A stretch of 17,076 bases of DNA from the NCBI GenBank assembly GCA_023391015.1, contig JAEWBT010000004.1, forward strand, positions 1-17,076. The letters are read 5' to 3'. The notes beneath the pieces were generated by a model. That model was given only the letters and a program-made list of their open reading frames with translations, was not told the DNA's origin and ran no database searches. Source of the stretch: Bacteroidota bacterium (lineage in GTDB: Bacteria > Bacteroidota > Bacteroidia > Chitinophagales > Chitinophagaceae). Shown here piece after piece: positions 1 through 7,343 of this stretch; the first letter of the stretch is position 1, and each line of letters starts with the position of its first letter. The translations under genes were made by a program, and so were the position numbers.

Positions 1-2
1 CC

Positions 3-581
3 TTGGTAGCGCCCACCGCTACTGCCTTCACCGCCGTCTTTGGCAAGCTCAGCGATGCCACAACCGCCGAAGCCGTGCGCCAGGCCCTCACGGCGGCCAA
101 CGATGCGGCCATGGCCGATTTCATTGCCTTCACCAAACGCAAAGAGGCCGCTATCCTTTCGGTTTTTCCCAAAGACGCGCCGGAGTATCAGGAATTTTTT
201 CCGCAGGGCATGGCCCAATACCGCGAGATGAACAAAGGCAACGCCGAACAAGTCATGACCCAAATGACGAAGGCGGTGGATAAATATAAAAGCCAGTTGG
301 AGCCAGACCTCGACAGCGGTTTTGCGGCGCGCCTGGAGCGTTTTATGGCAACCCGCACGGCTCAATTATCGCAGAAAGGCGTGGCCGACGACCGCAGCGA
401 AGAAGCCGATACGCTGCGCGCCACGCTGGAAGAGCAGTTTTATGTGAACCTCTGCGTGATTGGTGCGCACTTTCGCGGCGATGTAGAAGCGGCCAGCATC
501 TACATCGACCAAAGCATGGTGCGCGACAACAAAGACGAGGAAGAAGATGACGAAGCGCCCACACCGCCGCCGGTGGGTTAA
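3..581 (+). CDS. Hypothetical protein, 5' end cut off by the window
   Basis: The reading frame is open from the window edge to a TAA at 579-581, giving 192 visible residues. The first visible codon is TTG, so the true start may lie upstream and this is treated as 5'-partial. The protein looks soluble and helix-rich: Ala-rich at the N-terminus, with a central charged stretch (KDAPEYQEFFPQGMAQYREM) and a run of amphipathic segments that could form a helical bundle. It ends in a very acidic tail (DNKDEEEDDEAP) followed by Pro residues. No signal peptide, membrane segment or catalytic motif is visible. I do not recognise the family and assign no function. It is followed at once by a strong terminator shared with the convergent proS gene, so it is the last gene of its transcript. 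Confidence 0.75.
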   Translation: MVAPTATAFTAVFGKLSDATTAEAVRQALTAANDAAMADFIAFTKRKEAAILSVFPKDAPEYQEFFPQGMAQYREMNKGNAEQVMTQMTKAVDKYKSQLEPDLDSGFAARLERFMATRTAQLSQKGVADDRSEEADTLRATLEEQFYVNLCVIGAHFRGDVEAASIYIDQSMVRDNKDEEEDDEAPTPPPVG

Positions 582-611
582 GGCGCAACGGCAGGCCGCA
601 ATAGAAACACC

Positions 612-646
612 AAAAAGCCCCGACAAATTCCTGTCGGGGCTTTTTT
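612..646. terminator. Bidirectional rho-independent terminator
   Basis: A perfect 9-bp stem GCCCCGACA (617-625) / TGTCGGGGC (632-640) encloses a 6-nt loop. Five A residues precede it (612-616) and six T residues follow it (641-646), so it can end transcription in both directions. It sits between the first gene (+, stop at 581) and proS (-, stop at 674). Confidence 0.93.
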
Positions 647-673
647 GTCTTTATTGCGGAAATCTTTCCCTCT

Positions 674-2152
674 TTAATACGCCCGTGCAAACAACACCCG
701 GCCAATGCTTGGCTTGCCGGAATACACATCCACGCCGGCTTCTTCTTTCCGGTCCAGCGGAATGCAGCGGATGGTGGCTTTGGTCAGTTCCTTGATTTTT
801 TCTTCGGTTTCGGAAGTACCGTCCCAGTGCGCGGAGATAAAGCCGCCTTTTTCTTCCAATACTTGTTGGAATTCGTCCCAACTATTCACTTCGCGGGTGT
901 TCTCATTCCGGAAGGCTAGGGCGCGGTTGTAAATGTTTTGCTGGATGTCCTCCAACAGACCGGTTACGTAATCGGCCAATCCTTCCACCGGTTGCGTCGC
1001 TTTTTCCTTCGTATCGCGGCGGGCAATTTCTACCACGCCATTTTCCAAATCCCGCATCCCCATCGCAATCCGCACCGGCACGCCGCGCAGCTCGTACTCG
1101 GCAAACTTCCAGCCCGGCCGCGTGGTGTCGTCGTTGTCATACTTCACCCGGATGCCTTTGGCGCGCAGTTCCTTTGCCAGTTCGCCTGCTTTTTCGTCGA
1201 TCACCGGCTTGCTGTCGGGGCCTTTGTAGATGGGCACAATCACCACTTGCAGCGGCGCAATGCGCGGCGGCAAAATGAGGCCTTCATCGTCGGAATGCGC
1301 CATCACCAGCGCGCCAATCAGGCGGGTAGAAACGCCCCAGGAAGTGGCCCAAACGTACTCTAATTTGTTTTCCTTATCGGCAAATTTCACGTCAAAGGCT
1401 TTGGCGAAATTCTGTCCCAGAAAGTGCGAGGTACCCGCCTGCAAGGCTTTGCCGTCCTGCATCAGCGCCTCAATGCAATAGGTGTCTTCCGCACCGGCGA
1501 AGCGCTCGTTGGGCGTTTTCACGCCTTTCACCACCGGCATCGCCATGTATTCTTCCGCAAAATGGGCATAGACATCCAGCATTTTCACTGTTTCTTCCAC
1601 CGCTTCGGCCTTGGTGGCGTGGGCGGTATGGCCTTCCTGCCACAGGAATTCCGCTGTGCGCAGAAACAGGCGGGTGCGCATTTCCCAGCGCACCACGTTG
1701 GCCCACTGGTTGATGAGCAAGGGCAGGTCGCGGTAGCTTTGAATCCAGTTTTTATACGTTTTCCAGATAATGGCCTCCGAGGTCGGACGAACAATCAGTT
1801 CTTCTTCCAGCTTCGCTTCCGGATCCACGCGCAGTTTTCCGGGATTTTCCGGGTCGTTCTGCAGGCGGTAATGGGTTACTACGGCGCACTCTTTGGCAAA
1901 GCCTTCGGCGTTTTTCTCCTCGGCTTCAAACAGGCTTTTGGGCACAAAAAGCGGGAAGTAGGCGTTCTGATGGCCGGTTTCTTTAAACATCCGGTCGAGC
2001 ACGTCGCGCATCTGCTCCCAGAGGCCGTAGCCATAGGGTTTGATGACCATGCAGCCGCGCACATCCGAGTAATCGGCCAGCCCGCCTTTGAGGATTAAAT
2101 CATTGTACCATTGCGAATAATCGGCGGCGCGGGAAGTCAAAACATTTGCCAT
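674..2152 (-). CDS. proS: Proline--tRNA ligase, short archaeal/eukaryotic type
   Basis: Charges tRNA(Pro) with proline using ATP, in the cytoplasm. The 492-residue protein starting MANVLTSRAADY has the class II synthetase core. Motif 2 is around 122-178 (RPTSEAIIWKTY, then INQWANVVRWEMR and FLWQEGHTAH), and motif 3 is around 270-300 (TSWGVSTRLIGALVMAHSDD). An anticodon-binding domain follows (LQVVIVPIYKG, TRPGWKFAEYELRGVPVRI), then a small C-terminal domain ending in the family-typical tyrosine (FARAY). There is no bacterial editing (INS) insertion between motifs 2 and 3, which marks the short type common in Bacteroidota. An in-frame ATG at 2227 would add 25 residues. I prefer the ATG at 2150-2152 because the family's N-terminus begins there and a TAnnTTTG box lies at 2210-2217, inside the would-be extension. 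Only one Cys (463) is left in the C-terminal domain, so the zinc site of some relatives is probably absent. Confidence 0.97.
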   Translation of the reverse strand: MANVLTSRAADYSQWYNDLILKGGLADYSDVRGCMVIKPYGYGLWEQMRDVLDRMFKETGHQNAYFPLFVPKSLFEAEEKNAEGFAKECAVVTHYRLQNDPENPGKLRVDPEAKLEEELIVRPTSEAIIWKTYKNWIQSYRDLPLLINQWANVVRWEMRTRLFLRTAEFLWQEGHTAHATKAEAVEETVKMLDVYAHFAEEYMAMPVVKGVKTPNERFAGAEDTYCIEALMQDGKALQAGTSHFLGQNFAKAFDVKFADKENKLEYVWATSWGVSTRLIGALVMAHSDDEGLILPPRIAPLQVVIVPIYKGPDSKPVIDEKAGELAKELRAKGIRVKYDNDDTTRPGWKFAEYELRGVPVRIAMGMRDLENGVVEIARRDTKEKATQPVEGLADYVTGLLEDIQQNIYNRALAFRNENTREVNSWDEFQQVLEEKGGFISAHWDGTSETEEKIKELTKATIRCIPLDRKEEAGVDVYSGKPSIGRVLFARAY

Positions 2153-2209
2153 AAAGCTGGAGTAAACCCCGAGTGTTAATTTTAGTCTGTAAAGTGAGGG
2201 TTTGGGCCG

Positions 2210-2217
2210 CAAATGTA
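2210..2217 (-). promoter_or_regulatory. Bacteroidota -7 box for proS
   Basis: Read on the minus strand, the sequence is TACATTTG, an exact match to TAnnTTTG. Transcription would begin near 2203, giving a leader of about 50 nt before the ATG at 2152. I see no good -33 TTTG at the usual distance, so this rests on the -7 element and its position alone. Confidence 0.5.
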
Positions 2218-2260
2218 GTATTTTCATTGCGCCTTAAAGGCTCCCACCAACACCACGATT

Positions 2261-3733
2261 ATGAAACAGCTTTTTCTCACCGGTCTTCTCGTAGGCGGCG
2301 CTCTGTTATCGGCGCAGGCGCAGTCGGGCTACGATGACGACATTTACTCCAGCGCTCCGGCAGCGCCTTCCGGCAATTCTTCGGGGTATAATAATTCTGA
2401 AAATTCCGGAAATTACCGGAATGATGACGATTATAACGACAATCGCTATGGCAACAACGGAAGCTACAATTCCGGAAGTTATGCCGACGATTACGATTAT
2501 ATCGACTACGCCGATGACTACTCCTACTCTACCCGCTTCCGCCGGTTCCACGCGCCGTTTTACAACGTCGGCTACTGGAGCGGCTTCTGGACGCCTTTTG
2601 ATTACGACCCGTATTTCGGCAGCCCGTGGTATGGTGGCTATGGCTACGGCGGCTGGGGCCGTCCCGGTGTATATGTCTCGGTGAATCTGGGTGGCCCGTA
2701 CTGGTCTTCCGGCTGGGGCTATAACACGTGGTATGGCTACGGCGGATTTTCTTCTTATTGGGGATACCCGCACTACGCCGGCTGGGGCGGCTATGGCAGC
2801 GGCTACAACTGGGGCTATCGCAACGGTTACTGGGATGGCTATTACGCCGGTCTCTATGGTGCAGGCCACGGCTACACGCCTTATGCGTACCGGCAGGTGA
2901 ATTATGCACCGCGCACCGCTATTGGCGGCGTCAATGGCTTTGATTACCGCCGGACACCGGTTAGTGGCAATCGTGCTTCGGCAATCAATAACGGCGAGTT
3001 TCGCGGCGGCAACCGGGGCATGAATGTCAATCCGTCTGGCAATTCCGGAACTACGGCTCCGGTTCGCGCCAATCCTTCCAACATCCGTCCCACGGACCGC
3101 GACAACATTCGTATCTCTGGAAATGACGCCATCGGCGGCGTTCGCAATCCGACTACCCGCGACAACAGCGCTGCAACAGCGCCCGACCGCAACATTCGGG
3201 AATCGGCCATTGAACCCACCCGCAATACCAACCCACGCGGCGGATTTTTTGGAAACAACAACGACCGTGCGGTAGAATCCAATGCACCTATCCGTAACAA
3301 CGGATCCCTTCGCAACGACCGGATCTCGGAATCCACTCCGCCGGTCCGGAACAACAACCCACGTGGTGGCTTCTTTGGAAACAACGACCGTGCGATAGAG
3401 CAAGCGCCGGTGCGCGAAACAACCCGTCCCCGCGGCGGCTTCTTTGGCAATAACGATCGGGCTATTGAACCACAGCAAACACCGCGCAACAACGGCTGGC
3501 AAAACCAGCGCTCGCAGCCCGACCGCAGCTACAGCACGCCGCAGCCCCAAATCGAGCGTCGCCAGATGCCTCGTTTTGAGCAACGCAGCGTAGAAACGCC
3601 CCGCTCGCAGCCGCGCTTTGAAGCGCCCCAACGCATGAGCGCACCTTCTGGTGGCGGTTTCTCGGCCCCTTCCCGCAGCATGCCTTCGGCTCCGTCGGGT
3701 GGCAACCGGGGGGGCGGTGGGTTCCGCAGGTAA
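2261..3733 (+). CDS. Secreted low-complexity Gly/Tyr/Asn/Arg-rich repeat protein
   Basis: 490 residues with a clear signal peptide (MKQLFLTGLLVGGALLSAQAQ). Three compositional zones follow. Residues about 23-90 are rich in Asp, Asn, Tyr and Ser. Residues about 95-215 are rich in Gly, Tyr and Trp (YGGYGYGGWG, GYRNGYWDGYYAG). Residues about 220-490 are rich in Asn, Arg, Pro and Ser. The last zone holds three copies of a PRGGFFGNN(N)DRA(V/I)E repeat, at about 324-339, 366-380 and 389-403, and ends GGNRGGGGFRR. No enzymatic motif is visible. It is probably exported to the periplasm or cell surface and largely disordered, with a structural or adhesive role (inference). It diverges from proS across 108 nt, has its own terminator at 3785-3827, and precedes an outer-membrane barrel gene on the same strand. 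I do not recognise a named family. Confidence 0.85.
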   Translation: MKQLFLTGLLVGGALLSAQAQSGYDDDIYSSAPAAPSGNSSGYNNSENSGNYRNDDDYNDNRYGNNGSYNSGSYADDYDYIDYADDYSYSTRFRRFHAPFYNVGYWSGFWTPFDYDPYFGSPWYGGYGYGGWGRPGVYVSVNLGGPYWSSGWGYNTWYGYGGFSSYWGYPHYAGWGGYGSGYNWGYRNGYWDGYYAGLYGAGHGYTPYAYRQVNYAPRTAIGGVNGFDYRRTPVSGNRASAINNGEFRGGNRGMNVNPSGNSGTTAPVRANPSNIRPTDRDNIRISGNDAIGGVRNPTTRDNSAATAPDRNIRESAIEPTRNTNPRGGFFGNNNDRAVESNAPIRNNGSLRNDRISESTPPVRNNNPRGGFFGNNDRAIEQAPVRETTRPRGGFFGNNDRAIEPQQTPRNNGWQNQRSQPDRSYSTPQPQIERRQMPRFEQRSVETPRSQPRFEAPQRMSAPSGGGFSAPSRSMPSAPSGGNRGGGGFRR

Positions 3734-3784
3734 GTTTAATTTCCGGAAATCACACCTTAGTTCCGGAACCAGAAATCCTTTTTC

Positions 3785-3827
3785 AGATACCGCAGCAGCC
3801 TTTTCCGGCGGTTGCGGTATCTTTTTT
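3785..3827 (+). terminator. Rho-independent terminator after the low-complexity gene
   Basis: The stem AGATACCGCA (3785-3794) / TGCGGTATCT (3813-3822) is followed by a T run to 3827. The 18-nt interior can pair further through GCC/GGC. It lies about 50 nt past the stop codon at 3733 and separates this gene from the next one. Confidence 0.88.
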
Positions 3828-3881
3828 AAAAGCCTTTATAGGGGCGCTTAAACAGCGCTTCGTTTTTTAAGTCCATTCCCT

Positions 3882-5408
3882 ATGAAAATCAAATACTTTG
3901 CACCGCTGGCTTTTTTGCTTACGGCTTCCGCTGTGGACGCGCTGGCGCAGGATTATAACGACGCCCTTCGCCTCAGTATGCAGATGCCGCAAGGCACGGC
4001 CCGCTCGATTGGCTTTGGCAGCGCGCTCGGCTCGGTAGGCGGCGATTTCTCTTCGCTCTCTGTAAACCCTGCCGGCATTGGCATTTATCGAAGAGGTGAG
4101 TTTTCGTTTTCGCCGTCGCTGCATTTTGGTGATAACGATTTGACTTATTTTGGAAATAAAGGCGAAGACAATTTCTCGGCTTTCAACATCAGCAATGTCG
4201 GCGTGGTTTCGGTGTCGGGTCCGGGTAGCAACAACCCTACGGCCTGGCGTTCCTGGGGCTTTGGGATTGGGCTGAACCGGCTGGCCGATTTCAACCGGAA
4301 TTACAGCTACACGGGTCGCAACGATTCTAATGCTTTTTCGGAAACCTTTTCGCTGGACGCGAACTTTCAGATGGGAAGCGATGGCAGCCTGCCGGAGCAG
4401 TCCCTCGGTAATTTGGGCTACCAATCTTACCTCATCGATTACGATTCCGTCAATGGTGTTTACTACCCGCTCACCGGCTATGGCGTGGCACCGCTCCGGC
4501 AAACCAAAACCGTCCGGGAGCGCGGCGGCATCAACGAATTGGTATTTAGCGGCGGCGGCAATTACAATGAAAAGATCATGGTGGGTGCTACCCTCGGCCT
4601 GCCGATTGTACGGTATAAAAGAGAGCTGACCTTCCGGGAAACCGACGTGACCAACGCCCTGCCCGATTTTCAGGAAGCCGCTTATACCCAATCGCTTTCC
4701 ACTAACGGTATTGGGGTGAATCTGAAGCTGGGTGTGATCGTAAAGCCGAGCAACGCGTTTCGGTTTGGTGCCGCCATCCACACGCCTACCTGGTACACCC
4801 TGCGCGACAAAGAAGACGTTTCGCTGTTTGCTAACACGGAAGGTAGCCATACCAACGAACGTTTTTCGCTGACGACGCGGGAATTTGATTACACCATGCG
4901 TACGCCGTGGCGTGCGGTGATCAGCGGAACCGGCTTTCTGGGTTCCTACGGTTTTATCAGCGCCGATTACGAGTATGTGGATTACGGCAGCGCCCGTATC
5001 ACGATCAACACCAGCGACAACCAATCGCTGTACTTTGGCTCTGACCTGGCCGCACAGCAGCAATTGGCCAACGATTCATTGCGCGCCAACCTTCAGGGCG
5101 CTTCCAACTTCCGCATTGGCGGCGAGGCGCGGCTCGACTTTCTGTATCTCCGCGCCGGACTGGGTTTTTATGGCTCCCCCTATAAAAACAGCTCGCTGTT
5201 TGGAGATGCCATGAAGACGTATCATGCCGGTGTAGGCTATCGTGGGAAAACCGGTTTCATTGATCTGGGATATGTAAATACGCAACGTAAAACCGGCGAA
5301 TATGCCTACCAGCTGCCCTATGGCGGCGCTACCGGAACCATTGCACCGGAAGCCCGTGGCAACATCTCTACCCACAATATCGTGCTGACCTTCGGAGCGA
5401 AGTTTTAG
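3882..5408 (+). CDS. Outer-membrane beta-barrel protein, FadL/OMPP1 (TodX)-like
   Basis: 508 residues with a signal peptide (MKIKYFAPLAFLLTASAVDALAQ). The mature N-terminus DYNDALRLSMQ is followed by GTARSIGFGSALGSVGGDFSSLSVNPAGIGIYRRGEF. This is the 'gene-product with NPAG' pattern shared by FadL-type hydrophobic-compound transporters and the barrel proteins annotated as OMPP1 or 'hemin receptor' in Bacteroidota. The rest alternates short amphipathic strands with Gly/Asn/Asp turns. It ends in a strand with a terminal Phe (IVLTFGAKF), the usual outer-membrane insertion signal. From memory, related genes often sit beside proS in Bacteroidota, which fits here apart from the intervening low-complexity gene. 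The substrate cannot be told from sequence. PorV-like T9SS barrels share some N-terminal features and are the main alternative. Confidence 0.8.
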   Translation: MKIKYFAPLAFLLTASAVDALAQDYNDALRLSMQMPQGTARSIGFGSALGSVGGDFSSLSVNPAGIGIYRRGEFSFSPSLHFGDNDLTYFGNKGEDNFSAFNISNVGVVSVSGPGSNNPTAWRSWGFGIGLNRLADFNRNYSYTGRNDSNAFSETFSLDANFQMGSDGSLPEQSLGNLGYQSYLIDYDSVNGVYYPLTGYGVAPLRQTKTVRERGGINELVFSGGGNYNEKIMVGATLGLPIVRYKRELTFRETDVTNALPDFQEAAYTQSLSTNGIGVNLKLGVIVKPSNAFRFGAAIHTPTWYTLRDKEDVSLFANTEGSHTNERFSLTTREFDYTMRTPWRAVISGTGFLGSYGFISADYEYVDYGSARITINTSDNQSLYFGSDLAAQQQLANDSLRANLQGASNFRIGGEARLDFLYLRAGLGFYGSPYKNSSLFGDAMKTYHAGVGYRGKTGFIDLGYVNTQRKTGEYAYQLPYGGATGTIAPEARGNISTHNIVLTFGAKF

Positions 5409-5438
5409 AGAAGAAGTTTCCGGAAAGATCCATTGTTG

Positions 5439-5477
5439 CGCCTGCCTTTTTCGGTTGTAGAAAGGGCAGGCGTTTTT
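5439..5477 (+). terminator. Rho-independent terminator after the barrel gene
   Basis: The stem CGCCTGCC (5439-5446) / GGCAGGCG (5465-5472) extends inward through a G-U pair and T/A pairs. Five T residues follow (5473-5477). It lies 30 nt past the stop at 5408. There is no A run on the other side, so it acts only on the plus strand. Confidence 0.9.
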
Positions 5478-5515
5478 AATTTTTAGGGATTTGAATCTCC
5501 AGTAGAAATCGCCTT

Positions 5516-6151
5516 TTATTTCACCTGCATAACGGCGGTATCTGTTACGGCGTAAAGCTGCCGGAAGTCGCGGGGATTGAGGTAAAAACAGCCGGTAAAG
5601 TCACCAAAAGCGGGCAAAATCAGCCTTTTATCGTCGATTGCAAAACAGGGAACGGCAACCTGCTGCCGGCCTTTTCCAAAAAGTTTGATGCCGGGGTGGA
5701 TGTGGCCGTGGATAACAAAAGCATTGATTTCAGCAGGCGCGTCGTGCCAGATGGAAATGCCATCAAGGTCCTTTTTTTCCGGAAATAATTCCAGATTGCA
5801 GCACTCGTAAAAAGCTTCGCTCAGGATGTCGTGGTTACCCACTACCAATTCAAAACGGATTTGGGGGAAATGGGCCCGCCATTCCCGAAAAGCTTCCACC
5901 TCGTTGTTGTGGCGCGAGTGAAAAAGATCGCCTGCGAACACGACCGTTTGTGCGCTGGTTTTAAGGATTACACCGGAAAGCCGTTCGGCGTTGCCACCTG
6001 TGCTTTTCGCCGGAATGGCGATACCATGCTTCCGGAAATGACCGGCCTTGCCCCAATGCACATCGGCCACCACAAGGGTTTTATTTTCCGGAAAGTAAAG
6101 GGCTTTTTCCGGAAGCAGAAGGGCCTGCTGACCTGCTATTTCAATCTCCAT
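5516..6151 (-). CDS. pdeM: PdeM-like metallophosphoesterase (ligase-associated DNA damage response nuclease family)
   Basis: 211 residues from the ATG at 6149-6151. A TTG three codons upstream (6158-6160) is less likely as the start. The calcineurin-like metal-binding motifs appear in order: DVHWGK (Asp30, His32), GDLFHS (Gly74, Asp75), GNHD (105-108) and HGHIHPG (His148, His150, His152). These ligate two metal ions for phosphodiester hydrolysis. Length, the LPEKALYFP N-terminus and the WGKAGHFRKHGI segment fit the PdeM family, which is usually encoded with an ATP-dependent DNA ligase, an Lhr-like helicase and an exonuclease. None of those partners is in this window. The gene instead follows trhO by 32 nt and is probably translated from the same transcript. 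It contains four TTCCGGAA palindromes. The superfamily assignment is very secure; the DNA-repair role is inferred from the family. Confidence 0.88.
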   Translation of the reverse strand: MEIEIAGQQALLLPEKALYFPENKTLVVADVHWGKAGHFRKHGIAIPAKSTGGNAERLSGVILKTSAQTVVFAGDLFHSRHNNEVEAFREWRAHFPQIRFELVVGNHDILSEAFYECCNLELFPEKKDLDGISIWHDAPAEINAFVIHGHIHPGIKLFGKGRQQVAVPCFAIDDKRLILPAFGDFTGCFYLNPRDFRQLYAVTDTAVMQVK

Positions 6152-6183
6152 AAAAGACAAGAATTTCCGGAAAGCTGGAATTT

Positions 6184-7233
6184 CTAAACCGGAAAATTAT
6201 GGTCTTCGCCCCCGGGCCGGTACGGGCGCAACCGCGATTTGCTTTTATTGAAAACCGGGTTGCCACTTTTGTCTTTCGGCGGCGGCGGAACGTTATTCGC
6301 CTTGTTTTCCCGGCATTCGGCGGAGCAGCAGGAATCAAATTTTTCGGCGCATTGCGGGCATTGGATAAAAAGCAGATGGCAGCCGTCGTAGGTACAGTTG
6401 ATATGGGTGTCGCAGGGCGCGCCGCACTGGTGGCAGTGGGCCAAAACATCTTCGGTGATGCGCTCGCCCATACGGGCGTCAAACACAAAGTTTTTGCCTT
6501 TAAACAGCACCGGCAATCCGGCTTCGCGGGCTTTGCGGGTGTATTCAATGATGCCGCCTTCTACGTGGTACACGTCTTTAAAACCCTGATGCTTGAAATA
6601 GGCACTTGCTTTTTCGCAGCGAATGCCGCCGGTGCAATACATCACTACCGGTTTGTCTTTGGCGTCTTGCAGCATCTCCACCGCCATCGGCAACTGCTCT
6701 TTAAAAGTATCGCTCGGTACTTCCAGTGCGCCTTCGAAATGGCCCACCTCGTACTCGTAGTGGTTGCGCATATCCACGATTACCACGTCGGGATTTCCGG
6801 AAATAAGCGCGTTGTACTCGGCGGCTTTGAGGTATTTTCCGGTGTCGGCGGGGTTGAAGGTAGTATCTTCAATCCCGTCGGCCACGATTTGGGGGCGCAC
6901 TTTGATTTTCAAGACCCAGAACGATTTGCCGTCGTCGTCTACGGCAATGTTGAGGCGCATGCCGGCCATTTCCGGGAAAGCGTAGAGCGTTTCCTTTAGG
7001 GCTTCAAAATGGGAAGCCGGCACGCTGATTTGAGCGTTGATGCCTTCGGTAGCTACATAGATTCTTCCAAAAACTTTGAGCGCCTGAAGCTTTTGATACA
7101 GGTCGTCGCGGAACGCCTGCGGATCTTCAATACGAAAGTATTTGTAGAAGGAAATGGTGGTGCGTGGCTCGGTTTCGGCGAGGAGCCGTTCTTTCAGCTC
7201 TTTGTTGTTGATGCGGTTGTGAAGCAAGGGCAT
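6184..7233 (-). CDS. trhO: tRNA uridine-34 5-hydroxylase, rhodanese family (TrhO/YceA)
   Basis: 349 residues. In studied relatives TrhO makes 5-hydroxyuridine at the wobble position of tRNAs from prephenate-independent, oxygen-dependent chemistry. Residues about 25-125 form the acylphosphatase-like N-terminal domain (FYKYFRIEDP, GRIYVATEGINAQIS). The rhodanese domain spans about 135-240 (VVIVDMRNHYEYEVGHFEGAL), with the catalytic Cys200 in CTGGIRC (200-206), a loop diagnostic of this family. The C-terminus is Cys-rich (Cys267, 270, 274, 280, 285, 292, 295, 302, 303, 307), probably zinc binding, and ends in a basic tail (KSKSRLRPYRPGG). The ATG at 7231-7233 is preceded by a TAATTTTG promoter box at 7274-7281. 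The stop lies 32 nt before the phosphoesterase ATG, suggesting a two-gene transcript. Confidence 0.95.
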   Translation of the reverse strand: MPLLHNRINNKELKERLLAETEPRTTISFYKYFRIEDPQAFRDDLYQKLQALKVFGRIYVATEGINAQISVPASHFEALKETLYAFPEMAGMRLNIAVDDDGKSFWVLKIKVRPQIVADGIEDTTFNPADTGKYLKAAEYNALISGNPDVVIVDMRNHYEYEVGHFEGALEVPSDTFKEQLPMAVEMLQDAKDKPVVMYCTGGIRCEKASAYFKHQGFKDVYHVEGGIIEYTRKAREAGLPVLFKGKNFVFDARMGERITEDVLAHCHQCGAPCDTHINCTYDGCHLLFIQCPQCAEKFDSCCSAECRENKANNVPPPPKDKSGNPVFNKSKSRLRPYRPGGEDHNFPV

Positions 7234-7273
7234 GGTACACAGATGCCTGATTCGGTTTTTTTTATTGGCGGGG

Positions 7274-7281
7274 CAAAATTA
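7274..7281 (-). promoter_or_regulatory. Bacteroidota -7 box for trhO
   Basis: The minus strand reads TAATTTTG, an exact TAnnTTTG match. Transcription would start near 7267, about 34 nt upstream of the trhO ATG. No convincing -33 element is visible. Its presence suggests trhO has its own promoter in addition to any read-through from the PspC gene. Confidence 0.45.
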
Positions 7282-7343
7282 CGGGTTTCACCCGGCAGGC
7301 CTTACCTACGGAGATAGAGTGATGAAATCTTTCATATCTTCCT

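Noticed and set aside
2201..2226. Plus-strand promoter for the low-complexity gene (TTTG ... TATTTTCA)
   Set aside because: The -7 box deviates from TAnnTTTG and the spacing to TTTG is only 14 nt, so it was not called.
2306..3631. A 441-codon minus-strand open frame
   Set aside because: Antisense of the low-complexity secreted protein; its Val/Ile/Ala/Arg repeats simply mirror the Gly/Asn/Asp codons of the real gene, which has a signal peptide and terminator.
3844..3858. Second terminator hairpin (GCGCT/AGCGC) before the barrel gene
   Set aside because: Only a 5-bp stem, and the T run is separated from it by several bases. The terminator at 3785-3827 already accounts for the end of the upstream transcript.
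3867..5063. A 398-codon minus-strand open frame
   Set aside because: Antisense of the barrel protein gene; no motif, and the plus-strand gene has a signal peptide, NPAG motif and terminal Phe.
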